Source of the DNA: Flavobacteriales bacterium UBA5869
GTDB taxonomy: Bacteria; Bacteroidota; Bacteroidia; Flavobacteriales_D; Crocinitomicaceae
DNA length: 27,498 bases
Assembly (NCBI GenBank): GCA_002432565.1
Contig: DJFP01000237.1
Location: forward strand, 5,337-32,834
Direction: 5' to 3'
The stretch's first letter is position 1. Every line of letters begins with the position of its first letter. Both the position numbers and the translations under genes were made by a program. The notes under the pieces were generated by a model, which did not search any database, was not told where the DNA came from, and was given only the letters and a program-made list of their open reading frames with translations. Shown one piece after another: positions 17,908 through 26,197 of this stretch.

Positions 17908-19694
17908 TAGTTGGTGTATTTAAATTTCAAATATTTCTTTTCTCCGAGTGTATTGGTAAATTCAAGGGTATAGAACTTACCTGTTGTAAGGCTTAATCCT
18001 GAAAGGGACAGGGCAACAAAGTTTTTGTCTGTTACATAGTTAATAGCCGGAAGAGTCAATGAGATTCCCGGAATTGCAGAACCGTTGAAATCGATCCCAG
18101 CTATAGCAACATTATCTTCATTGAAGATTTTTAGCGGTAACTTTTTTCCGCTGTCAATAGTGTACTCTTCTGAAAAAAAGAACTTTAAAGTGTTGTTGAA
18201 TGTAGTAGCAAAGCCGGCATCCGTTTTACCTGTTAACTGACTAAAGGAAGTGTAATCGCAATTATTAATCGCTTGTATTGAGAAAACAATTTTTGGCCTA
18301 TTTCCTGCAGTAGTTGCATCACTGGAATGAAACTGCATACGCGTATACAGGTTCGAGGCATAAGATTGCAGCTGGAATAACATCCCATAATTTTGAACGT
18401 TATCATTTTTCCAAATATTAAAGAAACTGGCTATGTCCGGGGTTGCGTTACCGTTTCCTGCAGCTATTGCTGGTACTGTTATTTTTCCAGTTGCTGTTGA
18501 AGCAGGCATATTCGTGTGAGCGACACCAAATTCAGACCAGTTTGTCGTAATCCGGCACAACTCGGAAGTATTCGGAGTTTGTAACGGATTATGAGCGTTG
18601 CCTACCAAGGTCATAACAGCAGAATTTACCTGGCAGCCCGGATCTACCCACAATCGGAATTTTATAACATCTCTGGCGCTATACCAAACTCCACCATTCG
18701 TCCAACGCTCATGCATCATCAAAATATTTGAACCATTATTGGCCTGAGGATAGTTGATTGCACTTGTTCCGGATCCGCTCACAAAGTCAGTAAACCTTGC
18801 ATCATCTATGTAATTCGGACCAGGATCGAATGTAATTGAAACATCCTCACATTTGGTTCCTACAATAAATGCCTGGTAAGTGGTGTCACCAGCTACGGAG
18901 CCATAATATTTTAGCCCATACCAGCCTTTTCCGACTCCTGTCAGGTTTTGAGAAGTTCCAATTTGCGTTCCGCTGGAATTAAACCATCTGTATGTCATTG
19001 TGGTGGATGATCCCTTCATAATAGTCGGAGAAATAGACCCGTCATTACTAGTCAATGTACTTGTATGGACTATAGTAGCGGCACTAACATAAGAACGAAG
19101 GTAATATTGGATGATTAATTCGGGTGCATAGGTAGAATTGGTAGTATTTTCACTACTGTAATACTGACTAATAACAGTATTGCTTCCACTTTCCGGATTT
19201 CTTCTAATTCTCCAGCCAAAATTCGGAACTCTTAATTCAACAAGTGCCTGTACATGAGTTTTTACATTAAATTCTCTTTTGGCATTATTAAGATTCGAAT
19301 TCATTACCGTTAAAAGATTTGTATTATTGGAGACTCCCGCATCATGGTTTAAGGTTGACTCCGACCAATCAGAATTGCAAACATCTAAATAAAGTTCGGA
19401 TGAATTTGAAGCAGAAACATTCTCTGTTCCACTAGGCGTTAACCTTAAATTTGCCGATATAATAACCGCATCTGAAGGAATAGAAGACAAGTTAAAATTG
19501 ACAAAACCTCGAATGTAATTAAGTGGTGAATACGAAATTTGTATGGTTGTTCCAGCACCTCCGTTAATGTTAGATGGAGAGAAGGAACCAGTTTGTGTAT
19601 CTTCTGTAGAATACAAAGTCGTAGTTGATATTTGAGCAAATATATTTGAGCAAATACACACAACAAAGGTTAGGAATATAAGTATACGATCCAT
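17907..19694 (-). CDS. Secreted DNRLRE-domain protein
   Basis: The protein is 595 aa with a signal peptide ending at ...SNIFAQ (~21). There are two DNRLRE (CBM96-like) modules. The first, at ~25-195, has the hallmark FVNFNLSSIPSDAVIISANL followed by a YAPELIIQYY end strand; the second, at ~285-470, has DVIKFRLWVDPG and ends PKIVFSIQ. Between them, ~200-280, is a strand-rich segment resembling a SprB-type repeat (TYRWFNSSGTQIG). The C-terminal ~110 residues end in KFYTLEFTNTLGEKKYLKF, a strand-rich tail that is not the usual T9SS type A tail. It starts 29 bases after the small upstream gene and overlaps the giant partner gene by one base. It probably acts at the cell surface as an adhesin or scaffold for the toxin complex. 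Confidence 0.8.
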   Translation of the reverse strand: MDRILIFLTFVVCICSNIFAQISTTTLYSTEDTQTGSFSPSNINGGAGTTIQISYSPLNYIRGFVNFNLSSIPSDAVIISANLRLTPSGTENVSASNSSELYLDVCNSDWSESTLNHDAGVSNNTNLLTVMNSNLNNAKREFNVKTHVQALVELRVPNFGWRIRRNPESGSNTVISQYYSSENTTNSTYAPELIIQYYLRSYVSAATIVHTSTLTSNDGSISPTIMKGSSTTMTYRWFNSSGTQIGTSQNLTGVGKGWYGLKYYGSVAGDTTYQAFIVGTKCEDVSITFDPGPNYIDDARFTDFVSGSGTSAINYPQANNGSNILMMHERWTNGGVWYSARDVIKFRLWVDPGCQVNSAVMTLVGNAHNPLQTPNTSELCRITTNWSEFGVAHTNMPASTATGKITVPAIAAGNGNATPDIASFFNIWKNDNVQNYGMLFQLQSYASNLYTRMQFHSSDATTAGNRPKIVFSIQAINNCDYTSFSQLTGKTDAGFATTFNNTLKFFFSEEYTIDSGKKLPLKIFNEDNVAIAGIDFNGSAIPGISLTLPAINYVTDKNFVALSLSGLSLTTGKFYTLEFTNTLGEKKYLKFKYTN

Positions 19695-19723
19695 AAATAA
19701 ACAATTTTGTGATTAGGTAGTTT

Positions 19724-20098
19724 TTAATTCCAATATTTGATTACTCTCGGTAAATAAGCCAGACTTAAATCTTGACTATCGATGATAATGATATATGATT
19801 TTTGAGGATCCAGAAAGGGAAAATTCAACACGAACATTCCATTATCAATGAAATCGGTTTCGGTTAGTTGAATTCCGTCCAAAACTTGGGCTGCGACAAA
19901 TGAATCGTCTTCCGAATGATAAATCATCACTGAAAGCCTTCCGATTGAGTCCAATAAATTCGGGTCTATTTGTATCCTGAATAAGTCACCCTCTTGGGTC
20001 GGATTACCAACAAAAGCCATTGAAAAGTTAACACTGTCCAATTGAGAAAAGGAGGTGGAGGATACAAAAAGTATCAATCCAAATAAGATTTTCTTCAT
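19724..20098 (-). CDS. Small exported protein, first gene of the RHS operon
   Basis: The protein is 124 aa with a clear signal peptide (MKKILFGLILFVSSTSFSQ). I do not recognise the mature part. It is acidic and strand-rich, with two hydrophobic strand segments (LSVMIYHSED near 55 and SYIIIIDSQD near 103). No lipobox cysteine is visible. It leads the co-directional run of five genes down to the immunity gene at 2536 and is separated from the DNRLRE gene by 29 bases, so it is probably transcribed with it. A 127-bp gap holding the operon promoter separates it from the divergent gene at 20226. No consensus TAnnTTTG box stood out there. Confidence 0.72.
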   Translation of the reverse strand: MKKILFGLILFVSSTSFSQLDSVNFSMAFVGNPTQEGDLFRIQIDPNLLDSIGRLSVMIYHSEDDSFVAAQVLDGIQLTETDFIDNGMFVLNFPFLDPQKSYIIIIDSQDLSLAYLPRVIKYWN

Positions 20099-20225
20099 AA
20101 AATTGCTGATTTAGGCGATATTGCAAAAATGAATTTAGGCTTTAATACGAGGTAAAATTAATCAAGTTTTTGAAAATTTAACTAATTTTATCCAAAAAAA
20201 TACGCTTCGATCAACCAAGTCAATA

Positions 20226-20486
20226 GTGTACAAACTACCTGAACCTTTTTTATTATTGGTCCTTTCAACCCTGTTTTCTTTCGTTGGTTTTTCTCAAAAG
20301 TTTGAAATTGAAAATAAATTTCACATCAAACAGAATGATCGATCAATTGTCTTCCGGGTATTGGATGTAGAAGACAGCGTTAGAATATACAACACTTGTA
20401 GACCTCATTACTTTTGTTTTATGAAAACTCCAAAACAGATGCATCAACAACAGGAAATCAGAATAAGAACCTATAAAAACAAATGA
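20226..20486 (+). CDS. Small exported hypothetical protein
   Basis: This 86-aa open frame starts with GTG. Residues ~8-23 are hydrophobic and end GFSQ, as in a Bacteroidetes signal peptide. The rest is short, basic and unrecognised. It is transcribed divergently from the RHS operon. A rho-independent terminator begins at its stop codon, which supports a real transcript. The non-ATG start and small size leave doubt, and it could be a truncated gene. Confidence 0.5.
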   Translation: MYKLPEPFLLLVLSTLFSFVGFSQKFEIENKFHIKQNDRSIVFRVLDVEDSVRIYNTCRPHYFCFMKTPKQMHQQQEIRIRTYKNK

Positions 20487-20510
20487 GGCTGTCTAAAAGG
20501 GCAGCCTTTT
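20486..20510 (+). terminator. Rho-independent terminator
   Basis: AGGCTGTCT at 20486-20494 pairs with GGGCAGCCT at 20499-20507 around an AAAA loop, with two G-U pairs. Four T (20507-20510) close it. It starts at the stop codon of the 20226-20486 gene. The ATG at 20483 falls within this structure and is unlikely to be a genuine start. Confidence 0.7.
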
Positions 20511-20518
20511 CAACCTAT

Positions 20519-20746
20519 ATGGATAATTTATGTAGACTGGGTATCTTGGAAAGACCTCCATTCGCTCATATGACGACCCCGAATACTTATGAACCTTTGG
20601 AAAATGATCCAGAGCTTGATGAGATTAAAAATACAACAATCGATAATTCTGAAAAGGGTAATATTGAATTTGATAGAAGGATGATTAAACTAACAACTTT
20701 TGGCAAACAATTTATTGATAGCGTTGTAAGGGAAAAGGAAATGTGA
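20519..20746 (+). pseudogene. C-terminal remnant of Abi-alpha (DUF4393) protein
   Basis: From the ATG at 20519 this encodes about 75 aa. The pattern of an N-terminal NLCRLGILE helix, a YEPLEND segment and a closing IKLTTFGKQFIDSV strand-helix is that of the C-terminal end of Abi_alpha/DUF4393 abortive-infection proteins, which are normally around three times longer. The N-terminal domain is absent. The reading frame begins immediately after a terminator with no room for the missing part, so I read it as a truncated leftover. The family call comes from memory of the motif, not a search; a short free-standing gene remains possible. Confidence 0.5.
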
Positions 20747-20816
20747 AACTATTTTTTTGGAATTGAATTTCATTCGAAGTTCCGGTTCCATTCCGTTCGC
20801 CCTTCTCCACAAAAAG

Positions 20817-20848
20817 AAAAAGCATTCAGCGGTAGTTGGATGCTTTTT
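20817..20848. terminator. Bidirectional hairpin terminator
   Basis: AAAAAGCAT at 20817-20825 pairs with ATGCTTTTT at 20840-20848, with further G-U and Watson-Crick pairs inside and a loop near 20830-20835. It sits between the plus-strand Abi remnant and the end of the minus-strand deacetylase gene, so it can serve both strands. Confidence 0.75.
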
Positions 20849-20864
20849 ACTTTTCCCGGTTTCT

Positions 20865-21929
20865 TTAAAATGTACTTAACTTTTGTGTTACGCATTCGTC
20901 CCAGCGGCCCTTCTCGATCTGGTTATCGGTATACAGCCTGGAGAGTCTGCCATCCGTATTTTCCCACAGTAAAGCATGATATTCCACGGATCTGCCGTCA
21001 AAATAAGCCGTTGAGACTCCGTTGTAATGTTCCAGGTCGAATTTGTCAAAAGCCTGATTTCTTTTGTGTTTTGGGAGTTTTACTGCCGATTTGTTCACTC
21101 CCCCCTCACGCACATGAAGCAGCACTTCTACAATTTGGGGAACCCCGAGTTCGTTGTGGGTTTTGCGGATATTTCTAAACACTTCCCGGAGTTTTTGCTG
21201 CCGATGAGCAATAAACTCATCTGTTTTATAGGGATTGGCATCAATAATAGTGCGCCAAAGCGAATAATGAGAGCTGTCTAAATAATGGGTTGACCGATAC
21301 TCCAGTTCGCGAGCTTCAAAATGTCCCAACTTGCGCAAATCATAAGCTTTCTGAGATTTTTCCAAATCCTCCTGACTGGCGCTTCGGGGACCGAAGTATT
21401 TGTAGTACAACAAGGCACTCCAGGCCGGCAATACACGCGGATTACGAATGGGCAGACCATATTCCTGCGCTACACGTACGTATACCTCGGTATAATCCGG
21501 GTAAAACCACAAGGCATCGTGGTGATTCGTCAGATGTGTCACCTTGCTCCAAATACGGTCGTTGCTTTTCAAAATTTCGATTTGTGCTTTTAGTTCTGTG
21601 TAAATAGCCGTGGGATTTGCGGAACTGTTTGTGCTTTTGGCAGAAATAAAATGCCCGTCGAAAAGTATCTCGGATAAATTGGCGTTGCTGACCGGTTTAC
21701 CTGAAGTAATGGTGAGATGTACACCAAGTTCCAGTTCCGGGTTCACGCCCTGGGTCTGGTCAAGTAGTTTTTCGGTCCTACGAATACTTTCTGCACCCTT
21801 TTCCCCGTTGTTTGCAAGAACTTCTACCGAGTGGATAATGCGGTACTTTACCAATTGAATGATCCCGTTGTCGATGGAGTCATCTACTCCGAAATCGTCA
21901 GCAGTCAGAATGATTTTTGAGTTTGCCAT
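20865..21929 (-). CDS. YdjC/ChbG-family carbohydrate deacetylase
   Basis: The protein is 354 aa, typical or slightly long for the YdjC family, with no signal peptide, so it is cytoplasmic. The family hallmark LTADDFGVDDSIDNGI lies at 8-23, with Asp12 the metal/catalytic acid. ELGVHLT gives His71 and the THLTNHHDALWF block gives His132, His136 and His137, fitting the metal site and catalytic His. Members remove acetyl groups from N-acetylated sugars such as chito-oligosaccharides; the substrate here is unknown. The gene stands alone: upstream is a 341-bp gap, and downstream a bidirectional hairpin. The start at 21929 (MANSKI) places the first beta strand correctly. Confidence 0.88.
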   Translation of the reverse strand: MANSKIILTADDFGVDDSIDNGIIQLVKYRIIHSVEVLANNGEKGAESIRRTEKLLDQTQGVNPELELGVHLTITSGKPVSNANLSEILFDGHFISAKSTNSSANPTAIYTELKAQIEILKSNDRIWSKVTHLTNHHDALWFYPDYTEVYVRVAQEYGLPIRNPRVLPAWSALLYYKYFGPRSASQEDLEKSQKAYDLRKLGHFEARELEYRSTHYLDSSHYSLWRTIIDANPYKTDEFIAHRQQKLREVFRNIRKTHNELGVPQIVEVLLHVREGGVNKSAVKLPKHKRNQAFDKFDLEHYNGVSTAYFDGRSVEYHALLWENTDGRLSRLYTDNQIEKGRWDECVTQKLSTF

Positions 21930-22270
21930 GAATAGTGTTATTGTGTTCGATCAAAAATCATTAATTATTCGGTAATTTCCTAATTTTCAAAATGTCTATA
22001 AGATAAAATCTGGTAGATTCGAAATTCGATTTATCAAATCGATCATTTGATCAAAAACTACTCTGTTTTTTTGAATACCAACATCCCAAAGATATCAGTA
22101 TGTAAACATTTTACAACGCTACTTCTTCAAGAGTTTCATAGCTTCAATAATCGTCCGATTTGGACCGATAAATCAATAACTAGTCCGGATTACGTTGCTT
22201 CACCAAACCAAGTGAGCAATAATCCCGTTCTTTCAAACAATTGAATTAGTAATCACTTAAAAACAACACC
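21930..22270. other. Divergent intergenic region
   Basis: This stretch separates the deacetylase (minus) from the LRR gene (plus). A 65-codon open frame at 22047-22244 has no recognisable features and poor start context. A small palindrome ATCAAAT/ATTTGAT (22033-22051, 5-base loop) within a run of GATCAAA-like words might be an operator. Promoters for both neighbours should lie here, but I see no convincing consensus box. Confidence 0.4.
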
Positions 22271-23524
22271 ATGAAAAAAATGCTATGTATCATTTTAGCG
22301 TGTGGATTCCTTTCCATTGTGCAGGCACAAATCGTTAATGTTCCCGATCAGAATTTTAAAACCTATTTATTGAACCATCCTGGAATCAACACGAATTCCG
22401 ACAATGAGATCCAGGTGTCTGAGGCATTGAATTTTACGGATAGCATCCTTTGCTATTCAATGCAAATCTATGACTTAACAGGTATTGAGGCTTTTGAAAA
22501 TATTCCCTTTTTATCGTGCGTAAACAATGAACTGGAAGGTTTGGATGTATCGCACAATACCGCTTTGCAGGGTTTGATTTGTGCCATGAATCATATTAGT
22601 TCACTCGATGTTTCGGCAAATACCAACTTGCGGAATCTGCGGTGCTCCATCAATCCGATTCAAAACCTCAACCTGGGCAGCAATCCGAACCTTCAATATT
22701 TATATTGTGAAAGCAATAGTCTCAGCACTTTGGATGTGAGTCAAAATCCGTCTTTGATTGAATTGTATTGTACGAGCAACTCTATTCAGTCACTTGATTT
22801 AACAAGTCAGACATTGCTTAAAAAATTGGATTGCTCCTCTAATCCTTTGAATCAATTGACTTTCCCCACAACAAATGCACTGGAATACATTATGTGCAAC
22901 GGCAACCAATTGTCATCCATTGATTTGTCGCATTGTTCTGCCCTGACAGAATTCCGTGGAGTAGGAGGATCTTACAGTCAGCTTGATCTTTCCAACTGCC
23001 CGAATCTGAAGCGATTTGATTGTCCGTTCACGCAATTGACAAGTTTGGATTTTTCCCATAATCCATTACTGGAAGTTGTGTATTGTTTTTCCAGCCATCT
23101 TTCATCGCTGAATATTGCAAACGGAACCAACCCCAACCTGCAGGTGCTGTGGGTTTCGGGCAATAAGCTGACTTGTATCCGAGTTGATGATGCGGCCTAT
23201 TCTACAGCCAATTGGACCGGAAATAGTTTTCAATTTGATGCAGGTGTCACATTTGACGAAAATTGTGTGCTTGGTTTGAACGTTTTGGAAAAACCAATGA
23301 TTGAATTTTATCCAAATCCGGCTACAAACCAGGTGAACATTCACACGGATGAAAAAACGAGCTATAAATTGATCTCTTTAGACGGAACGACCGTTGCTGC
23401 AGGTGAGTTTTCAGCTGGAAACAATGTACTAAATATCGAATTTTTATCTCCGGGAGCTTACCTGGTCGATTGTGTGGGTTCGACCATAGGAAGATTTGTT
23501 CAAAAGCTTGAGAAAACAGAATAA
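22271..23524 (+). CDS. Leucine-rich-repeat surface protein with T9SS sorting tail
   Basis: The protein is 417 aa. A signal peptide ends at VQAQ (~20) and is followed by the VPDQNFKTYLLN opening typical of Bacteroidetes LRR proteins. From ~75 to ~310 there are about eleven repeats of roughly 21 residues with the pattern L-x-x-L-x-C-x-x-N-x-L-x-x-L-D-(V/L)-S, many with Cys in the concave strand (e.g. LKKLDCSSNPL). The last ~80 residues form a type A T9SS sorting domain, with EFYPNPATNQVNI near 348 and a final GRFVQKL strand, so it is exported across the outer membrane by type IX secretion and attached or released. The role is probably binding or adhesion; the ligand is unknown. A strong terminator follows the stop codon. 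Confidence 0.9.
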   Translation: MKKMLCIILACGFLSIVQAQIVNVPDQNFKTYLLNHPGINTNSDNEIQVSEALNFTDSILCYSMQIYDLTGIEAFENIPFLSCVNNELEGLDVSHNTALQGLICAMNHISSLDVSANTNLRNLRCSINPIQNLNLGSNPNLQYLYCESNSLSTLDVSQNPSLIELYCTSNSIQSLDLTSQTLLKKLDCSSNPLNQLTFPTTNALEYIMCNGNQLSSIDLSHCSALTEFRGVGGSYSQLDLSNCPNLKRFDCPFTQLTSLDFSHNPLLEVVYCFSSHLSSLNIANGTNPNLQVLWVSGNKLTCIRVDDAAYSTANWTGNSFQFDAGVTFDENCVLGLNVLEKPMIEFYPNPATNQVNIHTDEKTSYKLISLDGTTVAAGEFSAGNNVLNIEFLSPGAYLVDCVGSTIGRFVQKLEKTE

Positions 23525-23536
23525 GCATAAAACAAG

Positions 23537-23567
23537 AACGGGAATCAAATCTGATTCCCGTTTTTTT
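23537..23567 (+). terminator. Rho-independent terminator of LRR gene
   Basis: AACGGGAATCA at 23537-23547 pairs perfectly with TGATTCCCGTT at 23552-23562 around a 4-base loop, followed by a run of T to 23567. It lies 12 bases past the stop codon. The next gene is convergent. Confidence 0.92.
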
Positions 23568-23593
23568 GATGTATGTATTTTTTCTGAAAGGAA

Positions 23594-24631
23594 TTATCCA
23601 CGCAAACTGCTCTTTACAAGCGGTTTGGACAAAGGCCGCAGACGAATAAACTGCAAAAACAGGATCCCGAACAAAACCGTAGCGCACAATAAATGAGATA
23701 CTTGTACAAATCCCGGCATGTCCGCATATGCTAATAAGACGCCGCCTACCAATTCGATCACCAACACCAAAAATGCCCAATAAACGGATTTTACTTTGTC
23801 GGTTTTGTAGTTCAGGAATACCAATAATCCCATCAATACCAAAACAGCCCAGGAGAATGAACGGTGAATGAAGAATGCCCATCCGAACTTGCTGGTCCAG
23901 GAATCTCTTCCCAATCCTTGCTGGGTTAACTGGTCAATGTACTCACGCACCTGCGTTCCCAGGAACATCTGGTACGCCGTGATTGCTAAAATAATCCCGA
24001 TCAGCCATTTCATGGCAACAGGCAGGTTCAGGGTCTTTTGCTGCACCGGGCTAATCCTGCGGATAAGCATCAACTGCAGGCAAACTACCAAAAGCGCCAG
24101 GAACATATGGACAGTGATCGTCCAGGGAACCAGGTTTGTAGCCACGACTATCGAACCAAACCAGCCGTTTAAACCAATGACAATGAGATTGATGAATGAG
24201 AGCCACACCAAACGGCGGTCTTTCCGGTATTTCCAAAATCCCCAAAGAAAAATAATCAGCACCCCGTTTCCGGCCAGAAAACCCACCAGGCGGTTCCCGT
24301 ATTCGGTCCAGGTACGCTGCGCATTGAATGGTTCTTCTTCGTACGTTCTCGGATCTTTTTTGATCTTTTCAGCGGTTTCTTTCATTCCGAGCATAGTCAG
24401 GAATTTGGCGAACTTCTCCACTTTCGCCACGCGCTTTTCACCGTAAACCTCGCGGTAATTTGCAGGAAGTTGTGCTTCATTTGTCGGCGGGACCCAGCTT
24501 CCGAAACATTTCGGCCAATCCGGGCAGCCCATTCCGCTTCCGGAGGTACGAACTACGCTTCCGGCAATAATTACCAGGAAAATGAGTACCAGCGTGATCC
24601 AGTTTAATCGTATAAAAGCTTTTGAGAACAT
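23594..24631 (-). CDS. ctaA: Heme A synthase, COX15/CtaA family
   Basis: This integral membrane enzyme converts heme O to heme A for cytochrome oxidase. I chose the ATG at 24631 (345 aa) because MFSKAFIRLNWI leads straight into the first membrane helix; the open frame extends 19 codons further up without hydrophobic character. About eight membrane segments are visible. Signature features are GSVVRTSGSGMGCPDWPKC with the extracytoplasmic Cys36/Cys42 pair, the acidic motif E110-Y-G-N-R114, and the heme-ligand histidines His175 (TVHMF), His256 (IHRSF) and His313 (SHLL). The position usually occupied by the first His, next to the Arg, is Asn113 here. The gene is convergent with the LRR gene; no other oxidase genes are in view. 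Confidence 0.9.
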   Translation of the reverse strand: MFSKAFIRLNWITLVLIFLVIIAGSVVRTSGSGMGCPDWPKCFGSWVPPTNEAQLPANYREVYGEKRVAKVEKFAKFLTMLGMKETAEKIKKDPRTYEEEPFNAQRTWTEYGNRLVGFLAGNGVLIIFLWGFWKYRKDRRLVWLSFINLIVIGLNGWFGSIVVATNLVPWTITVHMFLALLVVCLQLMLIRRISPVQQKTLNLPVAMKWLIGIILAITAYQMFLGTQVREYIDQLTQQGLGRDSWTSKFGWAFFIHRSFSWAVLVLMGLLVFLNYKTDKVKSVYWAFLVLVIELVGGVLLAYADMPGFVQVSHLLCATVLFGILFLQFIRLRPLSKPLVKSSLRG

Positions 24632-24648
24632 ACGTATTGTTTGATGCC

Positions 24649-24656
24649 CAAAAATA
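24649..24656 (-). promoter_or_regulatory. Candidate -7 box for ctaA
   Basis: On the minus strand TATTTTTG matches the Bacteroidetes -7 consensus TAnnTTTG, 17 bases before the chosen ctaA start. No TTG-type -33 box is visible at the proper distance, so this is weak. Confidence 0.3.
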
Positions 24657-24859
24657 GCTATAAATGCCCCTCGTAATTTATGACACAAGTCATTTTTTGA
24701 ATCCGACAGCAGAAATCCGGAAATCGTTCATAAACAATATCCCGATCCTCATTCAGTTTTCTCATTCTCATTCTGCTCACTCATACCAGAATACGACAAA
24801 TGCATTATTGCAGGATATGGATTTCTGCGCTTTCTTTGTTCAATCTAAATTATTACGCC

Positions 24860-25264
24860 ATGAAACAGATCCTTTTAATCATCAGCCTGCTTTTCACCTC
24901 AATCATCACTTTTGCACAACTGAACATCTCTACGAATTATCGCCAGGATGGTGTTTGGAACGAAGAAACTTCCAAGTGGGACATTCTTTCTACGGATGAA
25001 GCCGGAACATTGTTTGAGTTCAACAAGGAATTGACGACTTTTCACCACACCACAGCAAGTATTTCTTCGGATTATTTCATTACCAAGTACGACTACAATG
25101 ACGAAGAAGTGAAATACACGATGAACATCAAAAGTGATGTAGGAAATGAATACGAAATGATCATCGACGGCATCAACAACTGTGTTTGTTTCTTCTATTG
25201 GAGAGACAACAAATACTATTTGGTGCGCCACACGATCAAGAATACCTGGATCAAAGAAAACTAG
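24860..25264 (+). CDS. Small exported hypothetical protein
   Basis: The protein is 134 aa when started at the ATG at 24860, where MKQILLIISLLFTSIITFAQ forms a clean signal peptide; the open frame runs 20 codons further up but would bury that signal. The mature part is acidic and tyrosine-rich with alternating strands (FITKYDYNDEEVKYTMNI) and a Cys-x-Cys pair (NNCVCFFYW) near residue 109. I recognise no family. It stands alone, followed by a near-perfect inverted repeat. Confidence 0.75.
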   Translation: MKQILLIISLLFTSIITFAQLNISTNYRQDGVWNEETSKWDILSTDEAGTLFEFNKELTTFHHTTASISSDYFITKYDYNDEEVKYTMNIKSDVGNEYEMIIDGINNCVCFFYWRDNKYYLVRHTIKNTWIKEN

Positions 25265-25281
25265 GGTTTAATCAATAAAAT

Positions 25282-25319
25282 AATTAGTAGCGGTGAAAAA
25301 TTTTTCACCACTACTAATT
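25282..25319. terminator. Long hairpin terminator
   Basis: AATTAGTAG-c-GGTGAAAAA (25282-25300) pairs with TTTTTCACC-a-CTACTAATT (25301-25319): 18 base pairs with one mismatch and no spacer. It lies 18 bases past the stop of the small exported gene and just before the 25337 gene. Confidence 0.7.
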
Positions 25320-25336
25320 TAATGTACATTTAGCTC

Positions 25337-26122
25337 ATGAAGATCGGAATAATCGGATTGGGATGGCTTGGACTTCCTCTGGCTAAATCACTATTGAATA
25401 AAGGTTTCCACGTCATCGGAACTACACGCTCGCGCACCGTAGAGCTTTCCCATGAGCATTTTTCGCACATTTTGTTTGATCCTTTGGTAAAAAAATACCA
25501 GAGTACTGTATATTTCGGAGATCTGGATGTATTGGTGCTGGCTTTTACTCCTTCCAGGACGGATGAAAAAGCCTATGCAAAAGATTGTGTCCGCATGCTT
25601 GATCTGATACCTCCTTCCTGCAAAGTCATTCACATCAGTTCCACAAGTGTTTACCCGGAGCGAAACGGTATTTTTAGTGAACACGATTACCCCGCGGGAT
25701 CGGTGAAAACCAACGCTATCGGTTATGCGGAATTGACAATCAGTTCCATGCTGAGAGACCGATTAACGGTTATCCGTATGAGCGGATTAGTCGGCCCGAA
25801 AAGATACCCGGTCACCGCCATGGCCAAATCGGGAAAAACCTACCAGGCAATGGACCGTGTGAATTTAATTCACCTGGAAGATGCCATTGGTTTGACTGAA
25901 CATGTCATACAGCAGAAACTATGGAATAAAACGATTAACGGGTGCGCCACGGAACATCCGTTTAAAGGGGCATTCTATACAGGAATGGCTTCCAGACTGG
26001 GAATTGATCCGCCTTTATTTGAAGACAGAACACGCTCCGAGCGGATTATTTCAAATCAACTCTCTATTGATCTCGGTTACAAATACATTTATCCGAACCC
26101 GGAGGATTTTCCTGTTGCTTAA
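25337..26122 (+). CDS. SDR-type NAD(P)-binding protein (NAD-dependent epimerase/dehydratase-like)
   Basis: This is a 261-aa cytosolic protein with a Rossmann fold at the N-terminus: MKIGIIGLGWLGLPLA contains the G-x-G-x-x-G nucleotide loop at 7-12. A second strand ends TTRSR, suggesting NADP preference. Further on are HISSTSVYPERNG (~99-111, the catalytic Ser region) and VNLIHLEDAI (~175-184). The usual YxxxK is not clear; AIGYAELTI at ~127 has Tyr without the Lys four residues on. This fits the short atypical SDRs related to YeeZ, whose substrate is unknown. It has its own position between a hairpin and a minus-strand convergent gene. An almost-consensus TACATTTA box lies ~10 bases before the ATG. 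Confidence 0.8.
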   Translation: MKIGIIGLGWLGLPLAKSLLNKGFHVIGTTRSRTVELSHEHFSHILFDPLVKKYQSTVYFGDLDVLVLAFTPSRTDEKAYAKDCVRMLDLIPPSCKVIHISSTSVYPERNGIFSEHDYPAGSVKTNAIGYAELTISSMLRDRLTVIRMSGLVGPKRYPVTAMAKSGKTYQAMDRVNLIHLEDAIGLTEHVIQQKLWNKTINGCATEHPFKGAFYTGMASRLGIDPPLFEDRTRSERIISNQLSIDLGYKYIYPNPEDFPVA

Positions 26123-26126
26123 GTTA

Positions 26127-26197
26127 ACTTCGACTCCGCTCAGTCAACTAACTATGAAATAGAACTAAAACCTGTAACTAAACTGCCGAGTCGAAGT
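26127..26197. repeat. Inverted repeat between convergent genes
   Basis: ACTTCGACTC at 26127-26136 is repeated inverted as GAGTCGAAGT at 26188-26197 with 51 bases between; the CCGCTCAGT/ACTGCCG flanks are partly complementary. Such CTTCGACTC-rich sequence is familiar as short intergenic repeats in Bacteroidetes. It may act as a terminator for both convergent genes. Confidence 0.5.

Noticed and set aside
22047..22244. 65-codon plus-strand open frame before the LRR gene
   Set aside because: No signal peptide, domain or start context; more likely leader or intergenic sequence.
23868..24446. 192-codon plus-strand open frame
   Set aside because: Antisense to heme A synthase, whose motifs are unambiguous.
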